A stretch of DNA of 64,000 bases, taken from the NCBI RefSeq assembly GCF_006715635.1, contig NZ_VFNP01000001.1:620001-684000 (forward strand). The letters run 5' to 3'. How positions within the stretch are numbered: position 1 is the first letter of the stretch; each line of letters starts with the position of its first letter. Both the position numbers and the translations under genes were made by a program. The stretch is from Streptomyces sp. SLBN-118 (lineage in GTDB: Bacteria > Actinomycetota > Actinomycetes > Streptomycetales > Streptomycetaceae). The notes beneath the pieces are model-generated. The model was not told the DNA's origin. It saw only the letters and a list, made by a program, of their open reading frames with translations, and searched no databases. Positions 54,375 to 62,569 of the stretch are shown one piece after another.

Positions 54375-55597
54375 CAGACGCCCTCCGATTCGTACGACCT
54401 GCGAGAACAGGGCGTTCGCTGTGTCTCCCGCAGCCGGTCGGCGAACGACAGCAGAGCCTCGAACTGTTCACCCAGCGCCGCCGGACCCCCGTCCGGATCC
54501 TTGAAGTAGAAGCCCAGCTCCGGCAGCGGGCCCGCGAGGCCGACCTCATGCGCGCGGGCCAGGAGCAGGGCCAGGTCAAGGACCAGTGGCGCCGCCAGTG
54601 CCGAGTCGCAGCCCTGCCAGATCGTCTGGAGGACCATCCGCGAGCCGAGAAAGCCTTCGAACGCGACGTGGTCCCAGGCCGTCTTCCAGTCGCCGAGCGC
54701 CGGGACGTTGTCGATATGGACCTCCCCCTCGGGCACCATGCCGAGGGTGTCGCTGAGAACCCGGTTCTTGCCCGCGTTCTTGGCTGCCGCGGCCCGGGAG
54801 TCGGCCAGCGCCGCTCCGTCCCCGCCGCCCAGCAGGTTCGTACCCGACCACGCCCGCACCGTCAGCGCGCGCTGCACGAACATCGGGGCGAGCACGGAAC
54901 GCAGCAGTGTCTGGCCCGTCTTGCCGTCGCGCCCCGCGTACGGCAGCCCGCAGACGGTGGCCGACGCCGCGAGCGCGGGATGGCGCAGCCCGGCCGAGGG
55001 GGTGAAGTTCACATACGGGCAGCCCGCGCGCAGCGCCGCCGCCGCGTACAGCGAGCTCGCCGGAAGGCGGGCATCACCGGCCGCGGTGGCCGGTTCGGTG
55101 GAGGCGACGTTCACGACCACCGCCCGGGCCAGTCGGCGGCGGCGTACGAAGTCCGTGATGTCGGCGGTGAAGGCGGCGCTCAGTTCCTCGTCCGTCCGGG
55201 CGTCGCCGGGTTGTGGCCCGCCGGGGCGTATCTCCGCGTCCGCGGCGGCCAGTTCACCCCGTACGGCCTCGGCGAGGCCGTACGGCAGCACTCCCCCGTC
55301 GGCCAGCTGTTCAGCACGCTTGGGCAGCGGGGCGCTCTGCGTGTCGTGGCCGCCGAAGACCAGTGAGCCGAGCGGCGGAAGTCCCGAGGCGGCGAAGGGC
55401 GGTGTCCCGGTGACCATCCCGGTGGGAGGGATCAGGCCGGCGGCCACGGCGGCGCACCCGGCCACGGCCGTGGTGGCGAGTGAACCGCGGGCTCCGAGGA
55501 ACCACACTCCGGTCCTGGGCCCGGGGCCGGAGGTGTCACAGAGGTCGGGGGTGCAGCGGGCGTCAGGGGTGTCGGGGGTGTCGGCGGGAAGGAACAC
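54374..55597 (-). CDS. Inositol-3-phosphate synthase-like protein
   Basis: The 407-residue protein has the myo-inositol-phosphate synthase pattern: VWFLGARGSLATT for NAD, PYVNFTPSAGL, YAGRDGKTGQTLLRSVLAPMF, and WSGTNLLGGGDG with KNRVLSDTLG. The first 28 residues are a Pro/Asp-rich extension with repeated TPD units, coded by a short GTC-rich repeat. The GTG at 55597 follows AGGAGG. MIPS homologues head many actinobacterial ebo operons, which fits EboA next to it. Whether it makes inositol phosphate or another carbocycle is unknown. Confidence 0.85.
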   Translation of the reverse strand: MFLPADTPDTPDARCTPDLCDTSGPGPRTGVWFLGARGSLATTAVAGCAAVAAGLIPPTGMVTGTPPFAASGLPPLGSLVFGGHDTQSAPLPKRAEQLADGGVLPYGLAEAVRGELAAADAEIRPGGPQPGDARTDEELSAAFTADITDFVRRRRLARAVVVNVASTEPATAAGDARLPASSLYAAAALRAGCPYVNFTPSAGLRHPALAASATVCGLPYAGRDGKTGQTLLRSVLAPMFVQRALTVRAWSGTNLLGGGDGAALADSRAAAAKNAGKNRVLSDTLGMVPEGEVHIDNVPALGDWKTAWDHVAFEGFLGSRMVLQTIWQGCDSALAAPLVLDLALLLARAHEVGLAGPLPELGFYFKDPDGGPAALGEQFEALLSFADRLRETQRTPCSRRSYESEGV

Positions 55598-55623
55598 GGC
55601 TGCCTCCTGGGTACGTGGGCGCG

Positions 55624-55662
55624 GACGGTCCCGCCGGGCGTTGCAGGGCCGGCGGGACCGTC
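55624..55662 (-). terminator. Hairpin terminator after the ScyD/ScyE-like gene
   Basis: A perfect 14-base stem GACGGTCCCGCCGG with CCGGCGGGACCGTC lies between the propeller stop and the MIPS-like gene. Confidence 0.8.
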
Positions 55663-55667
55663 GGGCG

Positions 55668-56798
55668 TCACGGCGTGATCCGCACCAACTCGCCGTTGGT
55701 GCCGACCGACTTGTTGGTCACATAGATCTCGTCGTCGGGCCCGACGCCCAGGCCGGTCGACATCGACAGCTTGTCGCCGGTCGGGACCTCGGTCACTTCC
55801 TTGGACCGGGTGTCGACCTTGTGGACCTTGCCGGGCAGCGGACCGGTCTGCGTGTAGCCGCCGGTGAGCGAGAGCGCGACCAGGTTGCCCTTACTGTCCA
55901 GGGCGAGGTCGCTGAGCGCGGTCAGGCCGTTGACGAAGACCTCCGGCTTGTGGCCCGGCACGATCTTCCAGATACGGGACGCCCCGGGCTTCAGGGCGCC
56001 CATGTCGCAGACGTAGATGGTGCCGTCGCCGGCCACGACGACGCCGCTGGGCACCGCCTGCACGGGCTTCCCGTCGGCACTCCTGCTGTCGGGGAAGACT
56101 GTCTCGGTGGAAGGGCGTCCCCAGCCGGGAACCTTCACCAGGTCGTTGCCGCCCGCGTCGGCCACCAGCCAGCCGGTGCGGGTCTGCGCGAAGCGCCAGG
56201 CGTTGCTGTGGGCCGTCGTGGGTTCCTGCGGCGTCGGCGCGTGGCCGAGGACCCAGTCGGGGTCGGCCTCGGTCTCGTACTTCACCAGGTCCCCGAGCAC
56301 CCGGCCGGACCGGGACTGGTAAAGGGTGCCTGCGTACCTGCCGTCCTCGCCGAGCGTGGCCCGGTGCTCGAGATTGCCGCCACCGCCGTTGAGGACGACG
56401 AAGGTGCCGCGGGGTCCGGGCGCCACATCGTTCGGGCCGGTGGCGGAGACCGGCTCCTGCGGGCTCTTGGGGCCCATGGCGACCGACTTCAGGCCCGTGA
56501 CGACGCGGCCGCTGCTCCTGCCGCCGCCGACCCGGTAGACCGAGCCGGTGGCACCGACGCACTCCGTGCCCGCCGCGCAGCCGGGCATGCCGGTGCCCGA
56601 CTCGGCGACCAGGACCGTGCCGTCCTTCAGGACGGCGATGCCGCGCGGGTTGTTGAGCCCGCTCGCTATGACCTCGTAGCCGGGTGCCGTGTCATTCTGC
56701 GCGGCCTGAGCGGCACTCGGCCCCATGGCCGCCGTGACGCCGCCCACGGCCGCGGTCGCCAGGACGGCGCCCGTCCATGACCTGCCCAATCTCGACAT
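55668..56798 (-). CDS. Secreted ScyD/ScyE-like beta-propeller protein
   Basis: The 376-residue exported protein starts at an ATG behind GAGGGAGAG and has a signal peptide to about residue 33 (ending AAQA). Its body is an NHL-type propeller: GLNNPRGIAVLKDGTVLVAESG, NPW-like NAWRFAQ, SGVVVAGDGTIYVCDMG, LALDSKGNLVALS and GLGVGPDDEIYVTN. This pattern is labelled ScyD/ScyE because of cyanobacterial scytonemin cluster proteins. It lies next to the EboA gene pair, also scytonemin-related, on the same strand but past a terminator. Its function in Streptomyces is unknown. Confidence 0.82.
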   Translation of the reverse strand: MSRLGRSWTGAVLATAAVGGVTAAMGPSAAQAAQNDTAPGYEVIASGLNNPRGIAVLKDGTVLVAESGTGMPGCAAGTECVGATGSVYRVGGGRSSGRVVTGLKSVAMGPKSPQEPVSATGPNDVAPGPRGTFVVLNGGGGNLEHRATLGEDGRYAGTLYQSRSGRVLGDLVKYETEADPDWVLGHAPTPQEPTTAHSNAWRFAQTRTGWLVADAGGNDLVKVPGWGRPSTETVFPDSRSADGKPVQAVPSGVVVAGDGTIYVCDMGALKPGASRIWKIVPGHKPEVFVNGLTALSDLALDSKGNLVALSLTGGYTQTGPLPGKVHKVDTRSKEVTEVPTGDKLSMSTGLGVGPDDEIYVTNKSVGTNGELVRITP

Positions 56799-56974
56799 CT
56801 CTCTCCCTCGTCGTGAGCCTGCCCCCTGTCGTGGGAGCGGTTGGAAACCCGCGTCACGATAGGCATGCATTTCACGCCGGTCCTGTGTGTCCAATCGCCG
56901 CCGATCAGTGGTGCATTGTGGTTCGCCGGGCTCATGACCAGCGTCTTGGCGCTATTACGGGTGGGTCGGCAGGG

Positions 56975-57005
56975 TGTTCAACTGCGGTGATTCCGCGCTT
57001 GAACA
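56975..57005. promoter_or_regulatory. StrR-type operator 3 (methyltransferase-like / propeller promoter)
   Basis: GTTCAACTG-N11-CGCTTGAAC matches the StrR/NovG layout with exact spacing, and the spacer adds a GCGG/CCGC dyad. It lies between the divergent propeller and O-methyltransferase-like genes, 177 and 216 bases from their starts. Confidence 0.82.
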
Positions 57006-57220
57006 CCGACTGTGGCCCCAGGAGTTCTCGAGAATACGAGCCGCTTCCCTGAGCAGTTGTCCGGCTCTGCGCGGCAGCTCTACAGTCGGCCGGGCGAAGC
57101 CCATGGTTTTCCGAAAATCGATGTATCCCGTACAGCCGCCGGAATACGCGGAATGCGATGAACACGCGCCGCCACAGGGGAAAGTCCGCCACAGCTGAGC
57201 CACCGCCACGGAGGAAACTC

Positions 57221-58306
57221 ATGCCCGCTCTGCCACCCGCCCGCGTCGTCCGCACCGTCGAAGGTGTCCGAGCGCGCCTGCAGCACCTGACCCGCAAGCT
57301 GGCGCCCGCTCCCTTCGCCCTGCTCGAGCTGGCCCAGGGCTCCATGGTCACCCAGGCGATCTACGTCGCCGCCGAACTCCGCGTGGCCGACGCGCTGGAG
57401 GACGGGCCGCTCACGGTGCAGGAGCTCGCGCGCGAGGTCGACGCCGACCCCGAAGCGCTCTGCCGTCTGCTGCGCCTTCTGGCCGGCTACTCGATATTCG
57501 CGGAGCAGGCGGACGGCCGGTTCGGGCTGACGCCGATGGCCGACGCGTTGCGCGAGAACGCGCCGATTTCGATGCGCGCCATCGCCGTCCTCATGGGCCA
57601 CCCCACCCACTGGGAGGACTGGAGCCATCTGCTGGATTCCGTGCGCACGGGCGAGCCGAGCATGCCGAAGCTGCGCGGCATGGGCGCATTCGAATATCTG
57701 GAGGCGAATCCCGCATACGGCAAGGTGTTCATCGGCGGGATGGGCGCCATGTCGGACACCGAAACGCTGCCGATTGTCGCGGCGTACGACTTCTCGCGGT
57801 TCGGGACGATCGTCGACTTCTGCGGCGGCCGCGGCACCCTGCTCGCGGGGATTCTGCAGCGCGCGGCCCAGGCGCGCGGAATCCTCTACGACCCCCGTGT
57901 GGACACCAACGGCGCCGCGGACTTCCTCAAGGAGGAAGGCGTCGCCGACCGGTGCACGACAGTGGACGGGGGCCTGTTCGACGCGCCTCCCGCGGGCCAC
58001 GACGCGTACATCCTCAAGCACATCGTGCACGACTGGCCCCGGTCCCAGGCGCTGGAGATCCTCAAGAACGTGCGGGAGGCGATCAGTGAGGACGGCCGGC
58101 TGCTTCTCATGGAGATGGTGCCTCCGTCCTCGGGGAACGCGCCGCACGCGGCGAAGCTCGTGGACCTGTGGCTGATGCTGCTCGTCGGAGGCAGGGAGCG
58201 CACCCAGGAGCAGTACGCCGAACTGCTCGCCGCCGCGGGGTTCCGGCTGGAGCGGGTGGTGCAGACCGCGGCGGCGATCTCGATAGTCGAGGCGCGGCCC
58301 TGCTGA
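57221..58306 (+). CDS. O-methyltransferase-like protein (AlpH-like candidate)
   Basis: The 361-residue protein has an N-terminal dimerisation domain (LAQGSMVTQAIYVAAELRVADAL) and a class I methyltransferase domain. Motif I reads IVDFCGGRGTLLAGIL, with Cys in place of the first Gly of the usual DxGGGxG, and the catalytic-type LKHIVHDW is present. In kinamycin biosynthesis the O-methyltransferase-like AlpH is reported to join the glutamyl-hydrazide to the polyketide without methylating. With the hydrazine module nearby, this is the counterpart candidate; ordinary O-methylation is the alternative. The ATG at 57221 follows GGAGG. Confidence 0.87.
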   Translation: MPALPPARVVRTVEGVRARLQHLTRKLAPAPFALLELAQGSMVTQAIYVAAELRVADALEDGPLTVQELAREVDADPEALCRLLRLLAGYSIFAEQADGRFGLTPMADALRENAPISMRAIAVLMGHPTHWEDWSHLLDSVRTGEPSMPKLRGMGAFEYLEANPAYGKVFIGGMGAMSDTETLPIVAAYDFSRFGTIVDFCGGRGTLLAGILQRAAQARGILYDPRVDTNGAADFLKEEGVADRCTTVDGGLFDAPPAGHDAYILKHIVHDWPRSQALEILKNVREAISEDGRLLLMEMVPPSSGNAPHAAKLVDLWLMLLVGGRERTQEQYAELLAAAGFRLERVVQTAAAISIVEARPC

Positions 58307-58345
58307 TCCGGCGGGGCGGCCGGTGAGGCCGCCCGGATGACGTGC

Positions 58346-58376
58346 GTGGCCCAGGACCGATTCGGTCCTGGGCCAC
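58346..58376. terminator. Bidirectional hairpin terminator
   Basis: A perfect 15-base stem, GTGGCCCAGGACCGA with TCGGTCCTGGGCCAC, separates the convergent methyltransferase-like and hydrolase genes. Confidence 0.88.
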
Positions 58377-58391
58377 GAGCCACGAGCGTCG

Positions 58392-59474
58392 TCACCTGAC
58401 TGTGAGGCAGTCCTCCAGGAACGCCAGGGCTCGCAAATGGTAGGCGCGAGCTGCCCAGCCCAGGCTGATGTTGTGGCCGGCGTCCGGCTGCCGGTCGATC
58501 TGGACCCGGGGGGCGCCGCTCAGCCGGGCCCTCAGGTCGGCCAGGTCCTCATCGCCGTGGTGCCACCAGCGCTCGTGCTCCGCGAACGTCAGCCGGACCG
58601 GTACACGGACGCGGGGCGCGATGTCGGGGAAGAGCTCGGGCCAGCGGCCGAGTTCCGAGGCTTCGCGCAGCGGCATCGGGGCCACCACCGTGGCGCAGAA
58701 ACGGAAGGTGTCCGGCGGATACAGGCGCAGCGGCCCCCAGTGCCGCCGGGTGTCCTTGCCGTCGCCGTTCGCGGCGGGAACGGCGGCATAGCGGTGGCCG
58801 CAGCCCGAGATGTCCAGGCCAAGGAGCCGCGGTGTCTCTGCCGGGTCCGCGGCGGTGCACAGTGCGAGCTTCCCGCCGAAGGAGTGGGCGAGCAGGAACA
58901 GTCCCGCGCCGGTCGGATACCGGGAGGCGAAGTCGGCGAGTGCCGCACGCAGCAGCCCCGTCTGCCCGGCCAGTGTCTGTCCCTCGGGCAGATCCACCGC
59001 GGACTGCCCGTAGCCGGGGCGGTCCACGGCCAGAACCGTGTAACCGAGGCTCGCGCCGAGGAGGAGCAAGGACTGGTCGGGGTGGGCCGTGCCGTCGAAG
59101 TAGCCTGCGGTCATGCCGCCGCCGTGGATGGCGACCACGACCGCGCGCGGGGCCGTGTGCTCCGGCTCGATCACCAGCGCGGACAGGGGGATGCCCGCCG
59201 CGTCCAGGGTGATCCGGCGTACCGGTCTGGACGCGGCGGGCGGGGGCTGAGCGGTCTCGGGCCCCGCGGTGGCCACGGCGGGCGGGGGCTGAGCGGCCCC
59301 GGGCCCCGCGGTGGCCACAGCGGGCGGAGGCCCTGCCGACGGCTCAACCGCCGACGGCGACCCGGCCAGGGATGCGCCGATCAGGGGGATCCCGGCCAGC
59401 GGAGTCCCGTTCAGCGGATCCGACAGTGCGCTGCCCATCAGCGTCCCCCACAGGCCGGGCCATTCCTGGATCAT
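58392..59474 (-). CDS. Alpha/beta hydrolase with Ala-Pro repeat linker
   Basis: The 360-residue protein has about 85 low-complexity N-terminal residues, including repeated PPPAVATAGP units, then an alpha/beta hydrolase fold with VAIHGGGMTAGY (HGGG oxyanion motif), nucleophile LLAHSFGGK and a late DAGHNISLG His. The HGGG and AHSFG motifs suggest an esterase/acyltransferase-like hydrolase. Its ATG overlaps the stop of the PgaE-like oxygenase by four bases, so it is the last gene of the polyketide operon coming from the right edge. The substrate is probably a polyketide ester or lactone. Confidence 0.85.
   Translation of the reverse strand: MIQEWPGLWGTLMGSALSDPLNGTPLAGIPLIGASLAGSPSAVEPSAGPPPAVATAGPGAAQPPPAVATAGPETAQPPPAASRPVRRITLDAAGIPLSALVIEPEHTAPRAVVVAIHGGGMTAGYFDGTAHPDQSLLLLGASLGYTVLAVDRPGYGQSAVDLPEGQTLAGQTGLLRAALADFASRYPTGAGLFLLAHSFGGKLALCTAADPAETPRLLGLDISGCGHRYAAVPAANGDGKDTRRHWGPLRLYPPDTFRFCATVVAPMPLREASELGRWPELFPDIAPRVRVPVRLTFAEHERWWHHGDEDLADLRARLSGAPRVQIDRQPDAGHNISLGWAARAYHLRALAFLEDCLTVR
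59235..59330 (-). repeat. 42-base tandem repeat inside the hydrolase gene
   Basis: Two near-identical 42-base units (59235-59276, 59277-59318) and a partial third encode the Ala-Pro linker. The copy number may vary between strains. Confidence 0.8.
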
Positions 59475-60997
59475 GCGCCGGACCCGTCCCGCGTGCCCGG
59501 ACCGAACCACCGCTGCAAGGCTTTGGCCAGGCCGTCCAACTCGTCCCCGGCCCAGGCCACATGGCCGTCCGGCCGGATGAGCAGCGCGGCCGTGCCGGTC
59601 AGCGGGTCGGCTCCTTCGACCGGCTTGGGCACGGCGGTGATGACGCTCACGCGGTCGTTCCTGCCGGCTGCCACCTGCCGGATGCGGGCGTCGTCGCCGA
59701 GGTCGAGCAGCACACCACGCGCCGGGTGGAGCAGCTCGGTGGTGCTCATCTCGCCGTCCTGGCCGATCAGCTGACGGCGCGGAAGGCGGCGGCCCAGGAG
59801 CGGGTGGTCGCCGTCGCCGATCTCGTACCGGATGTCGAGGCCGCTGACGATGCCGGCCAGATGCCGTTTCACGTCGTCGTACTCGATGAGCTCCGAGAAC
59901 AGTTCGCGCAGCGGGTCCGACTCCGGGCCGCCGAGGAAGACCATGCCCTGGGCGCGGGTGTTCATCAGCAGGCGACTGCCCGCCGGGTGCCGTTCGCCGT
60001 GGTACGTGTCCAGCAGACCGGCCGGTGCGCCGCCCCTGATGACGGCGGCCAGCTTCCAGCCGAGGTTGGCCGCGTCCTGGACCCCGCAGCTCAGCCCCTG
60101 CCCGCCGGCCGGGAGGTGGATATGAGCCGCGTCCCCGGCGAGCAGGACCCGGCCGCGGCGGTACTCGGACGCCTGGCGGGAGGCGTCGGTGAAGTAGCTC
60201 ACCCATTCGGCCCCGCCGCCGTGGATGTCCTCGCCAGTGATGTGCTGCCAGGCGTCGGCGACTTCGGTGAAGGTCACCGGCATCTCGTCACGGCCGCGCG
60301 CCGGGGTGCCGTTCGGACAGACGATGATGCGGTCCACGCCCTCGGCCAGGGGAGCCGCCATCACCATGCCGTTCGGCAGGCGTTCGCCGAGGAAGCGAGG
60401 GCGCAGCTCGCAGCCGGTCACATCGGCGAGAAACATCGCGCGCGTCGCCGATGTGCCCGGGAAGTCGAAGCCGGCGGCCTTGCGTACGTTGCTGTGTCCG
60501 CCGTCGCACCCCACGAGGTAGGCGGCGCGCAGTTGCCTGACCCCTCCCGGGGTCTGCACGGTGACCGTGACGCCGTCGCCTTCGCTGTCCAGGAAGCCGT
60601 CGGCGAGTTCGAGGAACTGCCAGCCGCGGCGGATGTCCGCGCCCAGCGCGCGGGCCCACTCCTCGAGTACGGCCTCGGTCTGGCTCTGCGGGATTCCCCG
60701 GGCTCCGAAGTGGCCGCCCTCCAGGGTGGTGTAGTCGAACTGGACCCCGCCGAAGTGGCCCATCGGGCTGATCTCCAGCGTCTCGCCCTGGCCGAACCGG
60801 GGCAGGATCCCGCGCTGGTCGAACACCTCCATGGCCCGGGCGGTGAAGCCCAGGCCCCGTGACTGGCCGGTGGGGCGGGCCAGCTGCTCGGTGACGATGA
60901 CGCGTGCCCCGCCCAGACGCAGCTCGGCGGCGAGCATCAGTCCGGTCGGACCGGCGCCGACGACGATGACATCGGTGTCCACGGCTGTCCCTTCCAT
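59471..60997 (-). CDS. PgaE-like FAD aromatic polyketide monooxygenase 2
   Basis: This 508-residue protein is the closest of the three to PgaE/CabE: VIVVGAGPTGLMLAAELRL, GQSRGLGFTARAMEVFDQRG, GHFGGVQFDY, YLVGCDGGHSNVRKAAGFDFPG, GDAAHIHLPAGGQGL and a thioredoxin-like C-terminus ending IRPDGHVAWA and RWFGPG. These enzymes hydroxylate angucyclinones using NADPH and oxygen. The ATG at 60997 follows GGAAAGGA. It lies 70 bases after oxygenase 3 and overlaps the hydrolase gene. Strong similarity makes an angucycline-type pathway likely. Confidence 0.93.
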   Translation of the reverse strand: MEGTAVDTDVIVVGAGPTGLMLAAELRLGGARVIVTEQLARPTGQSRGLGFTARAMEVFDQRGILPRFGQGETLEISPMGHFGGVQFDYTTLEGGHFGARGIPQSQTEAVLEEWARALGADIRRGWQFLELADGFLDSEGDGVTVTVQTPGGVRQLRAAYLVGCDGGHSNVRKAAGFDFPGTSATRAMFLADVTGCELRPRFLGERLPNGMVMAAPLAEGVDRIIVCPNGTPARGRDEMPVTFTEVADAWQHITGEDIHGGGAEWVSYFTDASRQASEYRRGRVLLAGDAAHIHLPAGGQGLSCGVQDAANLGWKLAAVIRGGAPAGLLDTYHGERHPAGSRLLMNTRAQGMVFLGGPESDPLRELFSELIEYDDVKRHLAGIVSGLDIRYEIGDGDHPLLGRRLPRRQLIGQDGEMSTTELLHPARGVLLDLGDDARIRQVAAGRNDRVSVITAVPKPVEGADPLTGTAALLIRPDGHVAWAGDELDGLAKALQRWFGPGTRDGSGA

Positions 60998-61067
60998 GGT
61001 TGTCCTTTCCTCGAGATGGACTTGTGGTGCCGCGGGGGTGGGGGGTTGAGGGCGGGGCGTCGGGGGC

Positions 61068-62567
61068 TCAGCGCGGCGGGCCGAACCAGCGTTCCAGCGC
61101 CTGGCGCAGTCCGGCTGTCCCGGTTCCTGTTCCTGGTCCTGCCCAGGCGACATGGCCGTCCGGCCGCACCAGGACACAGCCTGTGCCGTCCAGAGCGCTG
61201 CCCGCTCGTGGGAGCGCCGCCAGCAGGCTGACCCGTTCGGACCAGCCGCTGTACGGGCGCAGCGGTGCTCCGGTGCCGCCGCTCAGATCGATGAGTATGC
61301 CCCGGCCGGGGTGCAACAGCTGGGAGGTGGTGAGGTGTCCTTCACCCGAGAGCAGGACGGAGTGCGGCAGCCGGGCGCCGAGCAGCGGATGGCCGCCCGG
61401 CCCGGCGTCATAGCGGATGTCCAGGCCGCTGATCATGCCGGCGAGGTGCTCGCGCACGGGGGTGTACGCGATGAGCTCCGCCAGGACGGTGCGTACCGGC
61501 TCGACTTCCCTCCCGCCGAGCAGCAGCCGCGCCTGCGCCTCGATGTTGGCCAGGACCCGCCGGCCGACGGCGTGCCGCTCCTGGTGATAGGTGTCGAGCA
61601 TGCCGTCTCCGGCACGGCCGGCCACCGTCGCTGCCAGTTTCCAGCCCAGGTTGAAGGCGTCCTGCAGGCCGAGGTTGAGGGCCTGGCCACCGATGGGCAT
61701 CTGGCGGTGGGCCGCGTCCCCGGCGAACAGGATCCGGCCGTGGCGGTAGCTGACGAGCTGGCGGTTGGCGTCGCCGAAGGAGTTGACCCACAGCGGCTTT
61801 CCGCCGCTGATGTCCTCTCCGGTGACCCGCTTCCAGATGGTGGCGATCTCATCGAACTGTGCTTCTTCGGCGCGCGGCCGCGCGCTGCTGCCGAACTCGT
61901 GCACCATCACGCGGGTCACGCCGTCGTTGCGGCGGGCCGCGACGGCCAGGCCCTGCGGCAGCCGGTTGAAGCGCCGGTCGGGGACGCCGATTCCCTCCAC
62001 GTCGGCGCGCAGCAGTTCGCGGCGGGCGTCGTGGCCCGGGAAGTCGGCGCCGATGAGCCGGCGGACCGTACTGTCCTCGCCGTCACAGGCGACGAGGTAC
62101 TGGCCGCGTACCTGCACGATGCCGTCGCGGCCCGCGGCTTCGGCCTGCACGTACTGCCCCTCCCCCGCCCCCACCCGGGACTGCGTGAGGGCGCGCAGCT
62201 CGTGACCGCAGCGGATGTCGGCGCCCAGCGAGAGCGCCCACTCTTCGAGGACCGCTTCGGTTCTTGTCTGCGGGACCTTCCACTGGCCCGGGTAGGGGCT
62301 CGGCAGGGTGAGGTCGAGCGGGATGCCGCCGAAATGGCCGCGTGTCTCGTTCGGCGGTGTGCCGAAGTGGATGAGGAGGCCGCGGCTGTCGAGGATCTCC
62401 ATGGTGCGGGCGTGCAGGGTCGAGGCCCTCGACTCGTCCGTGTGGACGTGCCGCTTCTCCAGGACGACCACGTCGAGGCCGCCCAGTCTCAGCTCACCGG
62501 CGAGCATGAGCCCGACGGGGCCGGCGCCGACAACGACGACCTGAGTGTCCAGGCGGTCCGCGGCCAC
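61068..62567 (-). CDS. PgaE-like FAD aromatic polyketide monooxygenase 3
   Basis: The 499-residue flavoprotein has the same order of motifs: VVVVGAGPVGLMLAGELRL, GHFGGIPLDL, CDGEDSTVRRLIGADFPG, GDAAHRQMPIGGQAL and the C-terminal domain ending ERWFGPPR. The HRQMPIGGQALN variant and ASTLHARTMEI segment place it in another subgroup than the PgaE-like neighbour, so it should act at a different position of the polyketide. The GTG at 62567 lies just after the cyclase stop, which suggests translational coupling. Confidence 0.91.
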   Translation of the reverse strand: MAADRLDTQVVVVGAGPVGLMLAGELRLGGLDVVVLEKRHVHTDESRASTLHARTMEILDSRGLLIHFGTPPNETRGHFGGIPLDLTLPSPYPGQWKVPQTRTEAVLEEWALSLGADIRCGHELRALTQSRVGAGEGQYVQAEAAGRDGIVQVRGQYLVACDGEDSTVRRLIGADFPGHDARRELLRADVEGIGVPDRRFNRLPQGLAVAARRNDGVTRVMVHEFGSSARPRAEEAQFDEIATIWKRVTGEDISGGKPLWVNSFGDANRQLVSYRHGRILFAGDAAHRQMPIGGQALNLGLQDAFNLGWKLAATVAGRAGDGMLDTYHQERHAVGRRVLANIEAQARLLLGGREVEPVRTVLAELIAYTPVREHLAGMISGLDIRYDAGPGGHPLLGARLPHSVLLSGEGHLTTSQLLHPGRGILIDLSGGTGAPLRPYSGWSERVSLLAALPRAGSALDGTGCVLVRPDGHVAWAGPGTGTGTAGLRQALERWFGPPR

Positions 62568-62569
62568 GG

